A stretch of DNA of 64,000 nt from Pseudomonas putida (GTDB taxonomy: Bacteria; Pseudomonadota; Gammaproteobacteria; Pseudomonadales; Pseudomonadaceae), in NCBI GenBank assembly GCA_029953615.1, contig CP124529.1, forward strand, positions 5,048,494-5,112,493, in the 5' to 3' direction. The position numbers and the translations under genes are program-made. The first letter of the stretch is position 1. Every line of letters begins with the position of its first letter. Shown here piece by piece: positions 17,542 to 27,757 of the stretch. The notes beneath the pieces were generated by a model that made no database searches, was not told where the DNA came from, and saw only the letters and a program-made list of their open reading frames with translations.

Positions 17542-19194
17542 AGGCCGCCGACATGATCACCACTCGCATCATGCCCGCGGCGGAGCAGGCTTACGCCTAT
17601 CCGCTGCTGATCAAGCGCCTGCTGCTGTCGGGCGTGCGCTACCAGCCCAACCAGGAAATCGTCTACGCCGACAAGCTGCGCTACACCTACACCACCTTGC
17701 TCGAACGCATCCAGCGGCTGGCCAACGTGCTGACCGCCGCCGGGGTCAAGCCAGGTGACACGGTAGCCTTGCTCGACTGGGACAGCCACCGGGCGCTGGA
17801 GTGCTTCTTTGCCGTGCCGATGCTGGGCGCGGTGCTGCACACGGTTAACGTGCGGCTGTCCACCGAGCAGGTGCGCTACACCATGAACCATGCCGAGGAC
17901 TGCCTGGTGCTGGTGCATGACGACTTCCTGCCGTTGATGGCGCAGCTACGCGATGAGTTGCCGACGGTCGAGGGTTTCATCCGCCTCAGCGATGGCGGCC
18001 ACGCAGCGCAGGCCGTGCCGTTGCTCGGCGAGTACGAAGCGTTGCTGGCGGCCGCCGAGCCACAGTTCGACTTCGCCGATTTCGACGAGCATTCGCTGGC
18101 CACGCTGTTCTACACCAGCGGTACCACCGGCAACCCCAAAGGCGTGTACTTCAGCCACCGGCAACTGGTGCTGCATACCCTGGTCGAGCAAGGCACCCTG
18201 GCGGCCTGCGGCGAAGTGCCGCTGCTACGCAGCGGCGACGTCTACATGCCTATCACACCCATGTTCCACGTGCATGCCTGGGGCGTGCCCTACGTGGCCA
18301 CGGCGCTGGGCATCAAGCAAGTCTACCCCGGGCGCTACGAGCCCAATCGCCTGGTGCGTCTGTACCGTGACGAGGGCGTCACGTTCTCCCATTGCGTGCC
18401 CACGGTGCTGCAGATGATGCTGGACAGCGAGGAAGGGCGGTGCGGCGACCTGCGCGGCTGGAAGATGCTGCTGGGCGGCAGTGCCCTGACCCTGGGCCTG
18501 GCGCAGCGTGCCAGCGAGCGTGGTATCAGCGTGCACTGCGGCTACGGCATGTCGGAAAGTTGCCCGCTGCTGAGCATCACCCACCTGAGCGCCGAGCTGT
18601 TGGCACTGCCCATGGCGCAGCAGCTGCCGCTGCGTATCGATGCCGGTGTGCCGATTGCCCTGGTAGACCTGCGCATCGTCGATGCTGAAGGCAATGATGT
18701 GCCACATGATGGTGAAAGCCAGGGCGAGATCGTGGTGCGTGCGCCTTGGCTGACGCAGGGCTATCTGCACGAACCGGAGCAGGGCGCCGCGTTGTGGCTG
18801 GGGGGCTGGATGCACACCGGCGACCTGGCCTGCATCGACCCGGCGGGTGTGCTGCGGATTCGTGACCGGATCAAGGATGTGATCAAGACCGGTGGCGAGT
18901 GGGTCAGCTCGGTGGCGCTGGAGAACCTGATCAGCCAGCACCCGGCTGTCGCTTCGGTAGCAGTGATAGGCATCCCGGACCCGCAGTGGGGGTGAACAAC
19001 CGTTGGCCTTGGTGGTTCGTCGTGACGGCATGCTGTTCGACCAGGCGGCATTGGCCGGGCACCTGCAGCCGTTTGTCGACAGCGGGCACCTGAACAAATG
19101 GGCGATACCGCGGCAGCTGCGTTGCGTGGACGAGATCCCCAAGACCAGCGTTGGCAAGATCGACAAGAAACGGATCCGGCAGGCATTTCTCTGA
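17538..19194 (+). pseudogene. Medium/long-chain acyl-CoA ligase (AMP-forming), frameshifted
   Basis: An ANL-superfamily ligase of the AlkK/FadD-like group, about 547-551 residues when restored. The P-loop YTSGTTGNPKG is near residue 195 and GYGMSESCP near 335. The frame stops at 18995 after DPQWG because of five Gs at 18988-18992; with four Gs the protein continues GEQPLALVVRRDG through the C-terminal domain with the catalytic lysine region KTSVGKIDKKRIR to 19194. The start may be GTG 17538 (overlapping the dehydrogenase stop) or ATG 17550. It would activate the carboxylic acid used by the dehydrogenase. As written, the C-terminal catalytic domain is lost. Confidence 0.82.
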
Positions 19195-19220
19195 ATGCTG
19201 GCAGAACCGGCTGATGGACA

Positions 19221-19309
19221 CCTGTGGGAGCGGGCATGCCCGCGAAGCAGGCGACGCGGTGGATGGCACCGCCTACGCCGGTGTTCGCGGGCGCGCCCGC
19301 TCCCACAGG
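19221..19309. repeat. REP pair downstream of acyl-CoA ligase
   Basis: GTGGGAGCGGGCATGCCCGC and its inverted partner GGGCGCGCCCGCTCCCAC flank the linker GCGGTGGATGGCACCG, a linker also seen in the array at 46050-46250. Confidence 0.85.
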
Positions 19310-19400
19310 CCGGTTGCGCGATTACCTGAGCAAGAAAGCGGATGCAGCCAGGGCTGTGGATGCGTACAGTAGATTGATCGCAACCTGGCAGGAGCCTGTT

Positions 19401-19901
19401 ATGTCCAGCGCATTCACTTTAATGCAGTCGCCCGTCGGCACCTTGACCCTGGTGGCACGTGGCGAGTGCCTGGCTGCCGTACTCTGGGAAGAGGAGCGGG
19501 AAAACCGTGTGCGCCTTGGCGCCATGCACCGTGACGACCAGTGCCCGGTGCTGCTGGAAACCGCCCGCCAGCTCGGCGAGTACTTTGCCGGCAATCGTCA
19601 GCGTTTCGAACTGGCGCTGGATTTTGCCGGCACCCAATTCCAGCGCCAGGTGTGGGCCGCGCTGTTGGCGATACCGTTCGGTGAGACCCGCAGCTACAGC
19701 GACATCGCCCGGCAGATCGGCAACCCCAGCGCGGTGCGTGCGGTAGGCGCCGCCAATGGCCGCAACCCGATCTCGATCATCGCCCCGTGTCATCGGGTGA
19801 TCGGCGCTTCGGGCAGCCTGACCGGCTTTGCTGGCGGCCTGGCGGCAAAGCAGTACCTGCTGGCGCTGGAGGGCCGGCAAAGCTTGGCACTGGATCTGTA
19901 G
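19401..19901 (+). CDS. ogt: Methylated-DNA--[protein]-cysteine S-methyltransferase
   Basis: A 166-residue O6-alkylguanine-DNA alkyltransferase. The acceptor cysteine lies in IIAPCHRVIG (about residue 133) after the DNA-binding helix-turn-helix (SYSDIARQIGNPSAVRAVG AAN). It repairs O6-methylguanine by suicidal transfer of the methyl group. ATG 19401 has AGGAG 6 nt upstream; a longer open frame runs back through the REP element and is rejected. There is no Ada-like regulatory domain, so it is the constitutive Ogt type. Confidence 0.92.
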   Translation: MSSAFTLMQSPVGTLTLVARGECLAAVLWEEERENRVRLGAMHRDDQCPVLLETARQLGEYFAGNRQRFELALDFAGTQFQRQVWAALLAIPFGETRSYSDIARQIGNPSAVRAVGAANGRNPISIIAPCHRVIGASGSLTGFAGGLAAKQYLLALEGRQSLALDL

Positions 19902-19904
19902 GTG

Positions 19905-20147
19905 TCAACAGAACCAGCTGGCGGCCAGGCAGACCAGCAGGGCCAACGCCGAGCCGGCCATCAGGGTGTACTGCCGATGGGCCCGGCGCGCATGTGGCTT
20001 GACTGCACGCAGATACTCGCCGGGTGTCGGCGCATCAGGCCGGTGGCGCAAACCCTCGGCTATTTCGGCCAGTTGCCCCTGAATCAGCAGGCCCGTCAGG
20101 TAGTAGGTACAGGCATAGCTCAGCAACGCCAGGAACAGATAGATCAT
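19905..20147 (-). CDS. Small membrane protein (two predicted TM helices)
   Basis: An 80-residue protein with hydrophobic segments at residues 1-23 and 59-79 around a basic loop (KPHARRAHRQY). It overlaps the start side of the carbon-nitrogen hydrolase stop by 4 nt and ends 3 nt from the convergent ogt stop. It is probably co-transcribed with and translationally coupled to the hydrolase. I do not recognise a family. Confidence 0.6.
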   Translation of the reverse strand: MIYLFLALLSYACTYYLTGLLIQGQLAEIAEGLRHRPDAPTPGEYLRAVKPHARRAHRQYTLMAGSALALLVCLAASWFC

Positions 20148-20887
20148 GCCGGGTGCGGGGCCAGGGGCACCGCCATGGCACTGGCGTTGGCGGTGTCCAG
20201 CACGATCAGCCCTTCGCTGTGATCATCCAGGCTGGCCAGCAAGCGCCCCTGGCTGTCCCAGGCCGCCGAGCCGCCGGCGCCAATGAAGGTGTCGGCCGGC
20301 CCCACGCAGTTGGCCAGCAACACCGGCATGCCCAGCTCGCGCGCCACCTCGGGGTAGTGCAGGTACCCCTCGCGGATGCCCTTGGCAGTTTTCGCCACGC
20401 TGACCAGGTACAGGTCGGCACCGTGTTCCCGCGCTGCGGCCGCATGCGCCATGAACATCGATTCGTAGCAGATTGCAGGCGCTACCCGGTGCGTCCCCAC
20501 CTGTAGCAGCAAGGCTTGGTCGCCAGGGGTGAACCAAGGCAGTTCATCATCATGCAGGCGCCGTTTGGCATAGGCCTGGCGCGGTGCCCCGGGGCTGAAG
20601 ATCGGCATGCCAATGCGGATGCCATCGGGCGATGGCAGTGGCAGGCCGACGGCGGCAGTGATACCCAACCGGTCGCAGGCTGCCTGCAACGGGTCCAGTT
20701 GCGCCGAACTGACTGGCAGGGCGGCCTGGCGCGCGATGCTTGGCTCATAGCCGCTCAGCGACAGTTCGGGGAACACCACCAGTTCGGCGCCCAGGGCCGC
20801 GGCTTGCTCGATGCAGGCCAGGTGGCGTTGGAGGTTGGCGTGTACATCGCCCTTGAGCGACGCCAGTTGCACGGCGCACAGTTTCAT
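20144..20887 (-). CDS. Carbon-nitrogen hydrolase family protein (nitrilase superfamily)
   Basis: A 247-residue nitrilase-fold enzyme with the complete Glu-Lys-Cys triad: Glu in VVFPELSLSGYE (about residue 42), Lys in YAKRRLHDDE (about 105) and Cys in APAICYESMF (about 140). Members hydrolyse amides or omega-amido acids. The substrate cannot be read from sequence; the residues after the catalytic Cys (YESMF) differ from NIT2/omega-amidase (YDIRF). Upstream lies DUF3016 in the same direction, separated by 75 nt. Confidence 0.85.
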   Translation of the reverse strand: MKLCAVQLASLKGDVHANLQRHLACIEQAAALGAELVVFPELSLSGYEPSIARQAALPVSSAQLDPLQAACDRLGITAAVGLPLPSPDGIRIGMPIFSPGAPRQAYAKRRLHDDELPWFTPGDQALLLQVGTHRVAPAICYESMFMAHAAAAREHGADLYLVSVAKTAKGIREGYLHYPEVARELGMPVLLANCVGPADTFIGAGGSAAWDSQGRLLASLDDHSEGLIVLDTANASAMAVPLAPHPA

Positions 20888-20962
20888 GAAAACCCTTCCC
20901 TGGTACAGGTTGAAGAGCCGAGCATACTACCGGCAGCAACACCTGTTCCAGTGAAGGGATTT

Positions 20963-21478
20963 TCAGGATGCCGGATGGGCGGCGAAGCGCTGGCGGAACC
21001 AGTCGTTGAGCATGGCCTTCTCGGCATACAGGCGGTCGCTGCTACTGGCGACCCGGCCCGGGCGGCTGAGGTACATCTTGTCGCTGACCCGCTCCTGCGC
21101 CTGCTGGTCGGGTTTGCCCGGTTGGCTGAGGGTGTAGCTGAGGTCGATGGTCGGCCAGGTGATTTCGCGCATGAAGCGTACATCGTAGGCCTGGCTGTGC
21201 CAGGGCTCGAAGCGCCCGGCCAGGTCGATGTCGCGGATGTCGATGAGCAGTTGCTGGCCGGGTTGCAGGTAGCGTTGGCCAAGCTTCTGCAGGTATTGGG
21301 CCAGGGTGTTCATTACATAGGCGTCGGCGCCACGCTCGTAGCCGTGGCTGTCGAGGCTTGCATCGCGGAATTTTTCCGGGTGGTCGAAACGCACCTCGAC
21401 CTGCGCGGCCGGGGTACCTTGTGCCATGCTGTCCAGTGACAGCGCCATCAGCACGGCACACACGAGGGCAGTACGCAT
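20963..21478 (-). CDS. DUF3016 family exported protein
   Basis: A 171-residue protein with a signal peptide (ALVCAVLMALSLDSMAQG) followed by a soluble domain containing VRFDHPEKFRDA, the typical opening of DUF3016. Tandem aromatic/acidic segments (RFEPWHSQAYDVRFMREITWP) suggest a beta-rich periplasmic fold. Function unknown. It is divergent from the metallophosphatase gene, with starts 75 nt apart. Confidence 0.8.
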   Translation of the reverse strand: MRTALVCAVLMALSLDSMAQGTPAAQVEVRFDHPEKFRDASLDSHGYERGADAYVMNTLAQYLQKLGQRYLQPGQQLLIDIRDIDLAGRFEPWHSQAYDVRFMREITWPTIDLSYTLSQPGKPDQQAQERVSDKMYLSRPGRVASSSDRLYAEKAMLNDWFRQRFAAHPAS

Positions 21479-21552
21479 GATGCACCTCCGGGGCAGATTG
21501 CGTGTGCTTCCATTTTACCCCTGGCATGGCGCTACAGCAGAGGAAGATTGCA

Positions 21553-22278
21553 ATGGCACGGTTTCGGCGTCTGATCGCCAATCTGCGGGGACGTGACCTG
21601 GCGGTGGGCGATATCCATGGTCACTTCCAGCGCCTGCAGCAATGCCTGGGTGCGGTGGGGTTTGATCCGGCCGTGGACCGGCTGTTCAGCGTGGGTGACC
21701 TGGTCGACCGTGGCCCGGACAGCGAGGCGGCGCTGGAATGGCTGGCGCAGCCCTGGTTCCATGCCGTACAGGGTAATCATGAGGCCCTGGCAATTACCCG
21801 GGTACGTGGCGGGCGGCTCGACCTGGACATGTATCGCGCCGCTGGCGGTGGCTGGTTTCTCGACCTGCCGCGGACCCGGCAGTTGCGTTTCGTGGAGCGC
21901 TTCGAGCAGTTGCCGATTGCGATAGAGGTTGAAAGTGCGGCGGGCCTGGTAGGCCTGCTGCACGCCGACAGCCCCTATGCCGATTGGACGGTGCTGAGGA
22001 CCTGGCTGGAGCTGGATGACGACCCCAAGGTAAGGGAAGTGTGCCAATGGTCACGGCGGCGGCTGAAAGTAGGCGATACCCAGCCCGTGCAGGGCCTGCG
22101 AGCCTTGTTGGTGGGCCATACGCCGGTGCTGGAAGCCAAGCTGCTGGGCAACGTCTGGCACCTGGACACCGGGGGCTGGGCCAGCGGCCATTTCACCTTG
22201 ATGGACATGCGGACCCTGCAACTGGTCAGCCCCAGGCCAGGTGAAACAATAGCGCCGCAGCCAATAGCACCAGCATGA
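21553..22278 (+). CDS. Metallophosphoesterase (serine/threonine-protein phosphatase-like, PrpA/ApaH type)
   Basis: A 241-residue calcineurin-fold phosphatase with all metal-binding motifs: GDIHGHF (about residue 18), GDLVDRGPDS (about 46), GNHEA (about 75), and a late GHTPVLEAK. The start MARFRRL at 21553 has GAGGAAG 6-7 nt upstream and is preferred to the ATG at 21502. It resembles bacterial PrpA/PphA enzymes that dephosphorylate proteins or dinucleotides. Its last 53 bp overlap the 3' end of the convergent LysE-type gene. Confidence 0.85.
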   Translation: MARFRRLIANLRGRDLAVGDIHGHFQRLQQCLGAVGFDPAVDRLFSVGDLVDRGPDSEAALEWLAQPWFHAVQGNHEALAITRVRGGRLDLDMYRAAGGGWFLDLPRTRQLRFVERFEQLPIAIEVESAAGLVGLLHADSPYADWTVLRTWLELDDDPKVREVCQWSRRRLKVGDTQPVQGLRALLVGHTPVLEAKLLGNVWHLDTGGWASGHFTLMDMRTLQLVSPRPGETIAPQPIAPA

Positions 22279-22840
22279 CCCCCGAGGCCCGCTCCAGCCA
22301 CGGCAGACAGCGAGCGAAGCGCCGCAGCACCAGCGGGTTGCCGATGGCCACCGCTACCAGCAGGTCCCACAGCAGCACGATGCTGAACATCCACAGGGCG
22401 TAGGTTGCCTTCCAGCCAATGCTGGCGTTGGCGACCATGCTGACCAGGCTGGCATAGAACAGCGCGTTCTTGGGGTTGAGGATGCCGGACAGGAACCCCA
22501 TGCCCAATCCTCGCCACCACCCTTGGGCGGTTTGCTCGCCAACGACGGAGCCCAGGCTGTTTTGCCCGGCATGGCGCAGGAACAGAGTGCCGATGTACAG
22601 CAGGTAGCCGGCGCCGGCCAGTTGCAGAAGGGTGAACAGCAGGCTGCCTTCCTGTAGTACCGAAAGCCCGGTGAAAGCCATGGCGATGAACAGGCCATTG
22701 GCCAGGGCGATGCCCAGGCAGGCGCCGCTGGCAACCCGCCAGCCACTGCTGACCGAGGTGCGCGCGACCAGGAAGAAGTCCGGGCCGGGTGAGAGCAGGG
22801 CGAGGAAGTGGGCAAGTGCGATGATCAGGAATTGTTGCAT
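22226..22840 (-). CDS. LysE family amino-acid exporter
   Basis: A 204-residue membrane protein with about 6 TM helices. The LysE/RhtB motif LLSPGPDFFLVAR is at residues 15-27 and the central GFLSGILNPKNALFY is at about 115, both diagnostic. It likely exports an amino acid or homoserine lactone-like solute. The start at 22840 (MQQFLIIALAH) is chosen from family alignment, since the longer frame runs through a repeat. The 3' end overlaps the convergent phosphatase gene. Confidence 0.87.
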   Translation of the reverse strand: MQQFLIIALAHFLALLSPGPDFFLVARTSVSSGWRVASGACLGIALANGLFIAMAFTGLSVLQEGSLLFTLLQLAGAGYLLYIGTLFLRHAGQNSLGSVVGEQTAQGWWRGLGMGFLSGILNPKNALFYASLVSMVANASIGWKATYALWMFSIVLLWDLLVAVAIGNPLVLRRFARCLPWLERASGVMLVLLAAALLFHLAWG

Positions 22841-22937
22841 GGGCGGGGCGGCTCTGAGGGAAAAACCGCAGTCTGCTGCCGGGCCAGGCAGGCGTATTGA
22901 AGAATATTGCAAATCCCGAATGCTGGCTCGGTCTCTG

Positions 22938-23052
22938 GATCGGCCTTGTGTCGCGATGGGCTGCGCAGCAGCCCCGGCAATATCTGCTGCGGAGCTGGGA
23001 ATTTGGGGCTGCTGCGCAGCCCATCGCGACACAAGGCCGCTCCTACAGGGAT
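22938..23052. repeat. Inverted repeat, GTGTCGCGATGGGC family
   Basis: GGCCTTGTGTCGCGATGGGC and GCCCATCGCGACACAAGGCC form long arms around a second pair GCTGCGCAGCAGCCCC/GGGGCTGCTGCGCAGC. It is distinct in sequence from the GTGGGAGCGGG REP type but occupies the same intergenic niche; a related copy lies at 49078-49182. Confidence 0.8.
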
Positions 23053-23063
23053 CGCGCAGGTCT

Positions 23064-23876
23064 TCAGTCTCCTCGGTACTGCCCCGGCGTCACCCCCACA
23101 TGGGCTTTGAACACCCGCTGGAAATGGCTCTGGTCGGCAAAGCCGAGCTGGTAGGCCACCTCTGCCAGCGCCTGCCCTTCACCCAGTAGCTGCCGGCCAC
23201 GGGCGACCCGGGCGTTGAGCAGATAGGCATGCGGTGTAAACCCGGTAGCGGCACGAAACGCCCGGATCAACTGATAACGCCCAAGCCCGGCCTCCCGCGC
23301 CAGTACCTCCAGGCTCAACTGCGCCGGGTCCTGGCCTTCGACCCGCGCGATCAGCCCGCTCAAGGCCGTCGCCGGCAAAGCCGGTGCCGCCGCCAGTGGC
23401 GGCTGCGCGGAAAAGTCCAGGTCCCCCAGAAAAGCAATCAGCGCCGCATCCTTCTCGCTGTGGCTGGCACTGGAAAACAGCAAGTTGTTCAGCTCGCAGA
23501 ACTGCGTATACACCAGTGGATCCCGACAAATACGCGCCGGTTCACCAGCCTGCGCACCGCCCGGGCCCGACTCCAGGCGCAGCTGTGCCAGCCAGTCGGC
23601 ATCCACATGCAGCATCTGATAGCTCCACGCCTGCCCGGGCTCGGGGTTGCAGGCATGTACCCGGCGGGCCGGGACCAGCACCAGCGTGCCGGGCGTCAGG
23701 CGTTGCTGGCCAGTGCCGGCACCGGTGAAATGACTGTGGCCGGCATCGACCACACCGATGGAAAACGTCGGGTGGCTGTGTGCCTTGTAGCAGGCGCGGC
23801 TATGGCAGGCGCGGCGGCTTTCGACATGCGGCAGGGCCGGGTCGCGCCACAGCGCGGCATGGGAGCGGGGCATCAC
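23064..23876 (-). CDS. AraC family transcriptional regulator (cupin N-terminal domain)
   Basis: A 270-residue regulator. The N-terminal half is an AraC_binding cupin domain (H-x-HPTFSIGVVDAGHSHF); the C-terminal 100 residues hold two HTH motifs (LSLEVLAREAGLGRYQLIRAF and LAEVAYQLGFADQSHFQRVFK). This layout is common for regulators transcribed divergently from LysE-type exporters, and here a LysE gene starts 129 nt away in the opposite direction, so it probably controls that exporter in response to an amino acid. Confidence 0.88.
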   Translation of the reverse strand: MMPRSHAALWRDPALPHVESRRACHSRACYKAHSHPTFSIGVVDAGHSHFTGAGTGQQRLTPGTLVLVPARRVHACNPEPGQAWSYQMLHVDADWLAQLRLESGPGGAQAGEPARICRDPLVYTQFCELNNLLFSSASHSEKDAALIAFLGDLDFSAQPPLAAAPALPATALSGLIARVEGQDPAQLSLEVLAREAGLGRYQLIRAFRAATGFTPHAYLLNARVARGRQLLGEGQALAEVAYQLGFADQSHFQRVFKAHVGVTPGQYRGD

Positions 23877-24005
23877 TGGGTCCTCGGTATGCCCGGCAGC
23901 TTATCAGGCGCCGGGCACCCATACAGTTTTTTCCGCTGGCTGTAACTTGACCCCAAGGCACGGTAACCGCCGAAATAGGCGCTCGTTGCCAAAGGAAAAA
24001 CAATA

Positions 24006-24629
24006 ATGGACCTTTCAAGCCTGCTGCTTTTCATTCCGGCCTGCTTCGCCCTGAACATGGCACCGGGGCCGAACAACCTGCTGTCGCTGCACAATGCCAG
24101 CCGCTATGGCCTGCGTACGGCTTGCTTGGCCGGCGGCGGGCGCATCGTCGCCTTCAGCGGCATGATCGCCCTGGCGGCGATGGGCCTGGCCGTGGTGCTG
24201 CACACCAGTGAATATCTGTTCCTGGCGATCAAGGTGGTGGGCGCGGCGTATCTGTTCTACATCGCCTGGCAATTGTGGCGGGCACCGGTGGGCGAGGCTG
24301 TGGTGGCAAGCGATCACCCGCGCGGCACCTGGCGCCTGGCACGTCAGGAATTTTGGGTTGCCGCCGGCAACCCGAAGGCGATCCTGATCTTCACTGCGTT
24401 CCTGCCGCAGTTCGTCTCGGTCGGCAGCGCCACCCCGGTGAGCGAGCAGTTCCTCTGGCTGGGTGTACTGTTCCTGTTGCTGGAATGGGCTGCCATCGCC
24501 ATCTACGCCGGCCTGGGAGCTTACATGCAGCGCTGGTTCAGCCAGCCCGGCCCGCGCCGGTTGTTCAACCGGGTCAGTGCCTCCTTGCTGGGCTGCGCCG
24601 GGCTCGGGCTGCTGGCTGCGCGGCGCTAG
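24006..24629 (+). CDS. LysE family translocator
   Basis: A 207-residue, six-helix exporter with the family motif NMAPGPNNLLSLHNA near residue 17 and AAGNPKAILIFTAFLPQF at about 117. It is divergent from the AraC-type regulator at 23064-23876. The motif PGPNN rather than PGPD places it in the RhtB/ArgO-like group; substrate unknown. Confidence 0.88.
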   Translation: MDLSSLLLFIPACFALNMAPGPNNLLSLHNASRYGLRTACLAGGGRIVAFSGMIALAAMGLAVVLHTSEYLFLAIKVVGAAYLFYIAWQLWRAPVGEAVVASDHPRGTWRLARQEFWVAAGNPKAILIFTAFLPQFVSVGSATPVSEQFLWLGVLFLLLEWAAIAIYAGLGAYMQRWFSQPGPRRLFNRVSASLLGCAGLGLLAARR

Positions 24630-24646
24630 AACTGCGTACTCGGCAC

Positions 24647-24922
24647 TTAGTCGCGGTAGAACGTCTGCACCAGGTGGTAGCCGAACTTGCTCTTGATCGG
24701 CCCGTGTACCACGCGCAGCGGCTTCTTGAAGATCACCTGGTCAATGGCGCCGACCATCTGCCCGGGGCGGATCTCACCCAGGTCGCCGCCGCGCTTGCCC
24801 GAAGGGCAGGTGGAGAATTTTTTTGCGAGCACGTCGAAAGCCTCGCCATTGGCGATGCGCTGCTTGAGCTTTTCGGCTTCGTCAGCGGTCTTGACCAGAA
24901 TGTGGCGGGCTTGGGCTTTCAT
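24647..24922 (-). CDS. Peptidylprolyl isomerase, single-domain parvulin (PpiC-like)
   Basis: A 91-residue parvulin starting MKAQARHILVK. The PpiC family features are present: HILVK at the start, FSTCPSGKRGGDLGEI (about 37-52) and FGYHLVQTF at the end. It is cytosolic, lacking a signal peptide. The true start is 24922; the upstream open frame reads through a REP pair. A second, diverged parvulin is at 35759-36040 (both keep CPS, GGDLG and FGYHL). It catalyses cis/trans isomerisation of X-Pro bonds. Confidence 0.88.
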   Translation of the reverse strand: MKAQARHILVKTADEAEKLKQRIANGEAFDVLAKKFSTCPSGKRGGDLGEIRPGQMVGAIDQVIFKKPLRVVHGPIKSKFGYHLVQTFYRD

Positions 24923-25007
24923 GAGGTTACCTGTGCTTCGGGGGGGCAAAAGGGGCGCATTATGCCTGACTCGGTCAGGTTGAGGCCATCGGGGCCGCCA
25001 GGCGGCC

Positions 25008-25100
25008 CAATCGCCGGCAAGCCAGCTCCCACAAGGACAGCGCCAACGCTTAGTTATGCGCTGTACCTGTGGGAGCTGGCTTGCCGGCGATTGGGCTGCG
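25008..25100. repeat. REP pair, GTGGGAGCTGGCTTGCCGGC family
   Basis: Inverted copies of CAATCGCCGGCAAGCCAGCTCCCACA flank a linker of about 40 nt between the parvulin and acetoacetyl-CoA synthetase genes. Confidence 0.85.
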
Positions 25101-25125
25101 CAGCAGACCTGGGCAATCACACTGG

Positions 25126-27075
<1,950 letters not shown>

Positions 27076-27111
27076 GCCGAACCTCCAGATGATCACTTGG
27101 ATTCGAGGGCG

Positions 27112-27199
27112 CCTTCGCGGGCTCGCCCGCTCCCACAGGTACAGCGTAGATGTCCAGCCTGGTGATAGCCTGTGGGAGCGGGCGTGCCCGCGAAAAAGC
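27112..27199. repeat. REP pair
   Basis: Inverted GTGGGAGCGGGCGTGCCCGCGAA units between ecotin and acetoacetyl-CoA synthetase genes. Confidence 0.85.
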
Positions 27200-27222
27200 C
27201 CCTGGCAGCAGGGGCTTGCGCG

Positions 27223-27702
27223 TTACTCTACTTTAGCCTTTTGCACGTCCTGCGACGCGCTCCAGACGCGGTAGCGCACTTCGACATCCTTGGGCACATA
27301 CACCACCACCGGCAGCTTGCTGTTGTAGCGCAGCATGAAGCCTTCACCGACCACCGGCACGAAGGCCTCGGTCTTCTTGCCATCTGGGCAGGCCATCAGT
27401 GTGCTGGCCGGGCCGCTGACCTTGTCCAGGCGGTAGTAGCTATAGCCCCAGCCTTCCAGGGTACGTTCCTCCAGGCTGCCGCCCAGGCGCTGGCGATTGC
27501 AGTCTACCTTCAGGGTCTTGCCGGCGAGAATTTCCAGTTGATAGGCCGACTCGTCAGCCTGGGCCGGCAGGTGGATGACCTGCCGGGTGAAGCCTTTTTC
27601 CGCCTCGGGATAGGGCGCGACGTCCTTCAGGCTGGCTGCCATCGCGGGTGCGGCGGCAGCCAGGGTCAGGGCCAGGATCACGGTCATCGGGGTTGGGCGC
27701 AT
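27223..27702 (-). CDS. eco: Ecotin, periplasmic serine protease inhibitor
   Basis: A 159-residue protein with a signal peptide ([17 protein letters not shown]) and strong similarity to E. coli ecotin: [48 protein letters not shown] and VRYRVW. The reactive loop [11 protein letters not shown] keeps Met at P1 and the disulfide cysteines (in VDCN and MACP). It inhibits trypsin-fold proteases, including neutrophil elastase, as a dimer. ATG 27702 has AAGGAGG 5 nt upstream. It is unusual to find it between bdhA and acetoacetyl-CoA synthetase; bdhA ends only 55 nt upstream. Confidence 0.93.
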   Translation of the reverse strand: MRPTPMTVILALTLAAAAPAMAASLKDVAPYPEAEKGFTRQVIHLPAQADESAYQLEILAGKTLKVDCNRQRLGGSLEERTLEGWGYSYYRLDKVSGPASTLMACPDGKKTEAFVPVVGEGFMLRYNSKLPVVVYVPKDVEVRYRVWSASQDVQKAKVE

Positions 27703-27757
27703 AGGGCCTCCTTGCAGATAAACGAATGCAAGACCGCCGCCAGGCCCAGGCCGCCCG

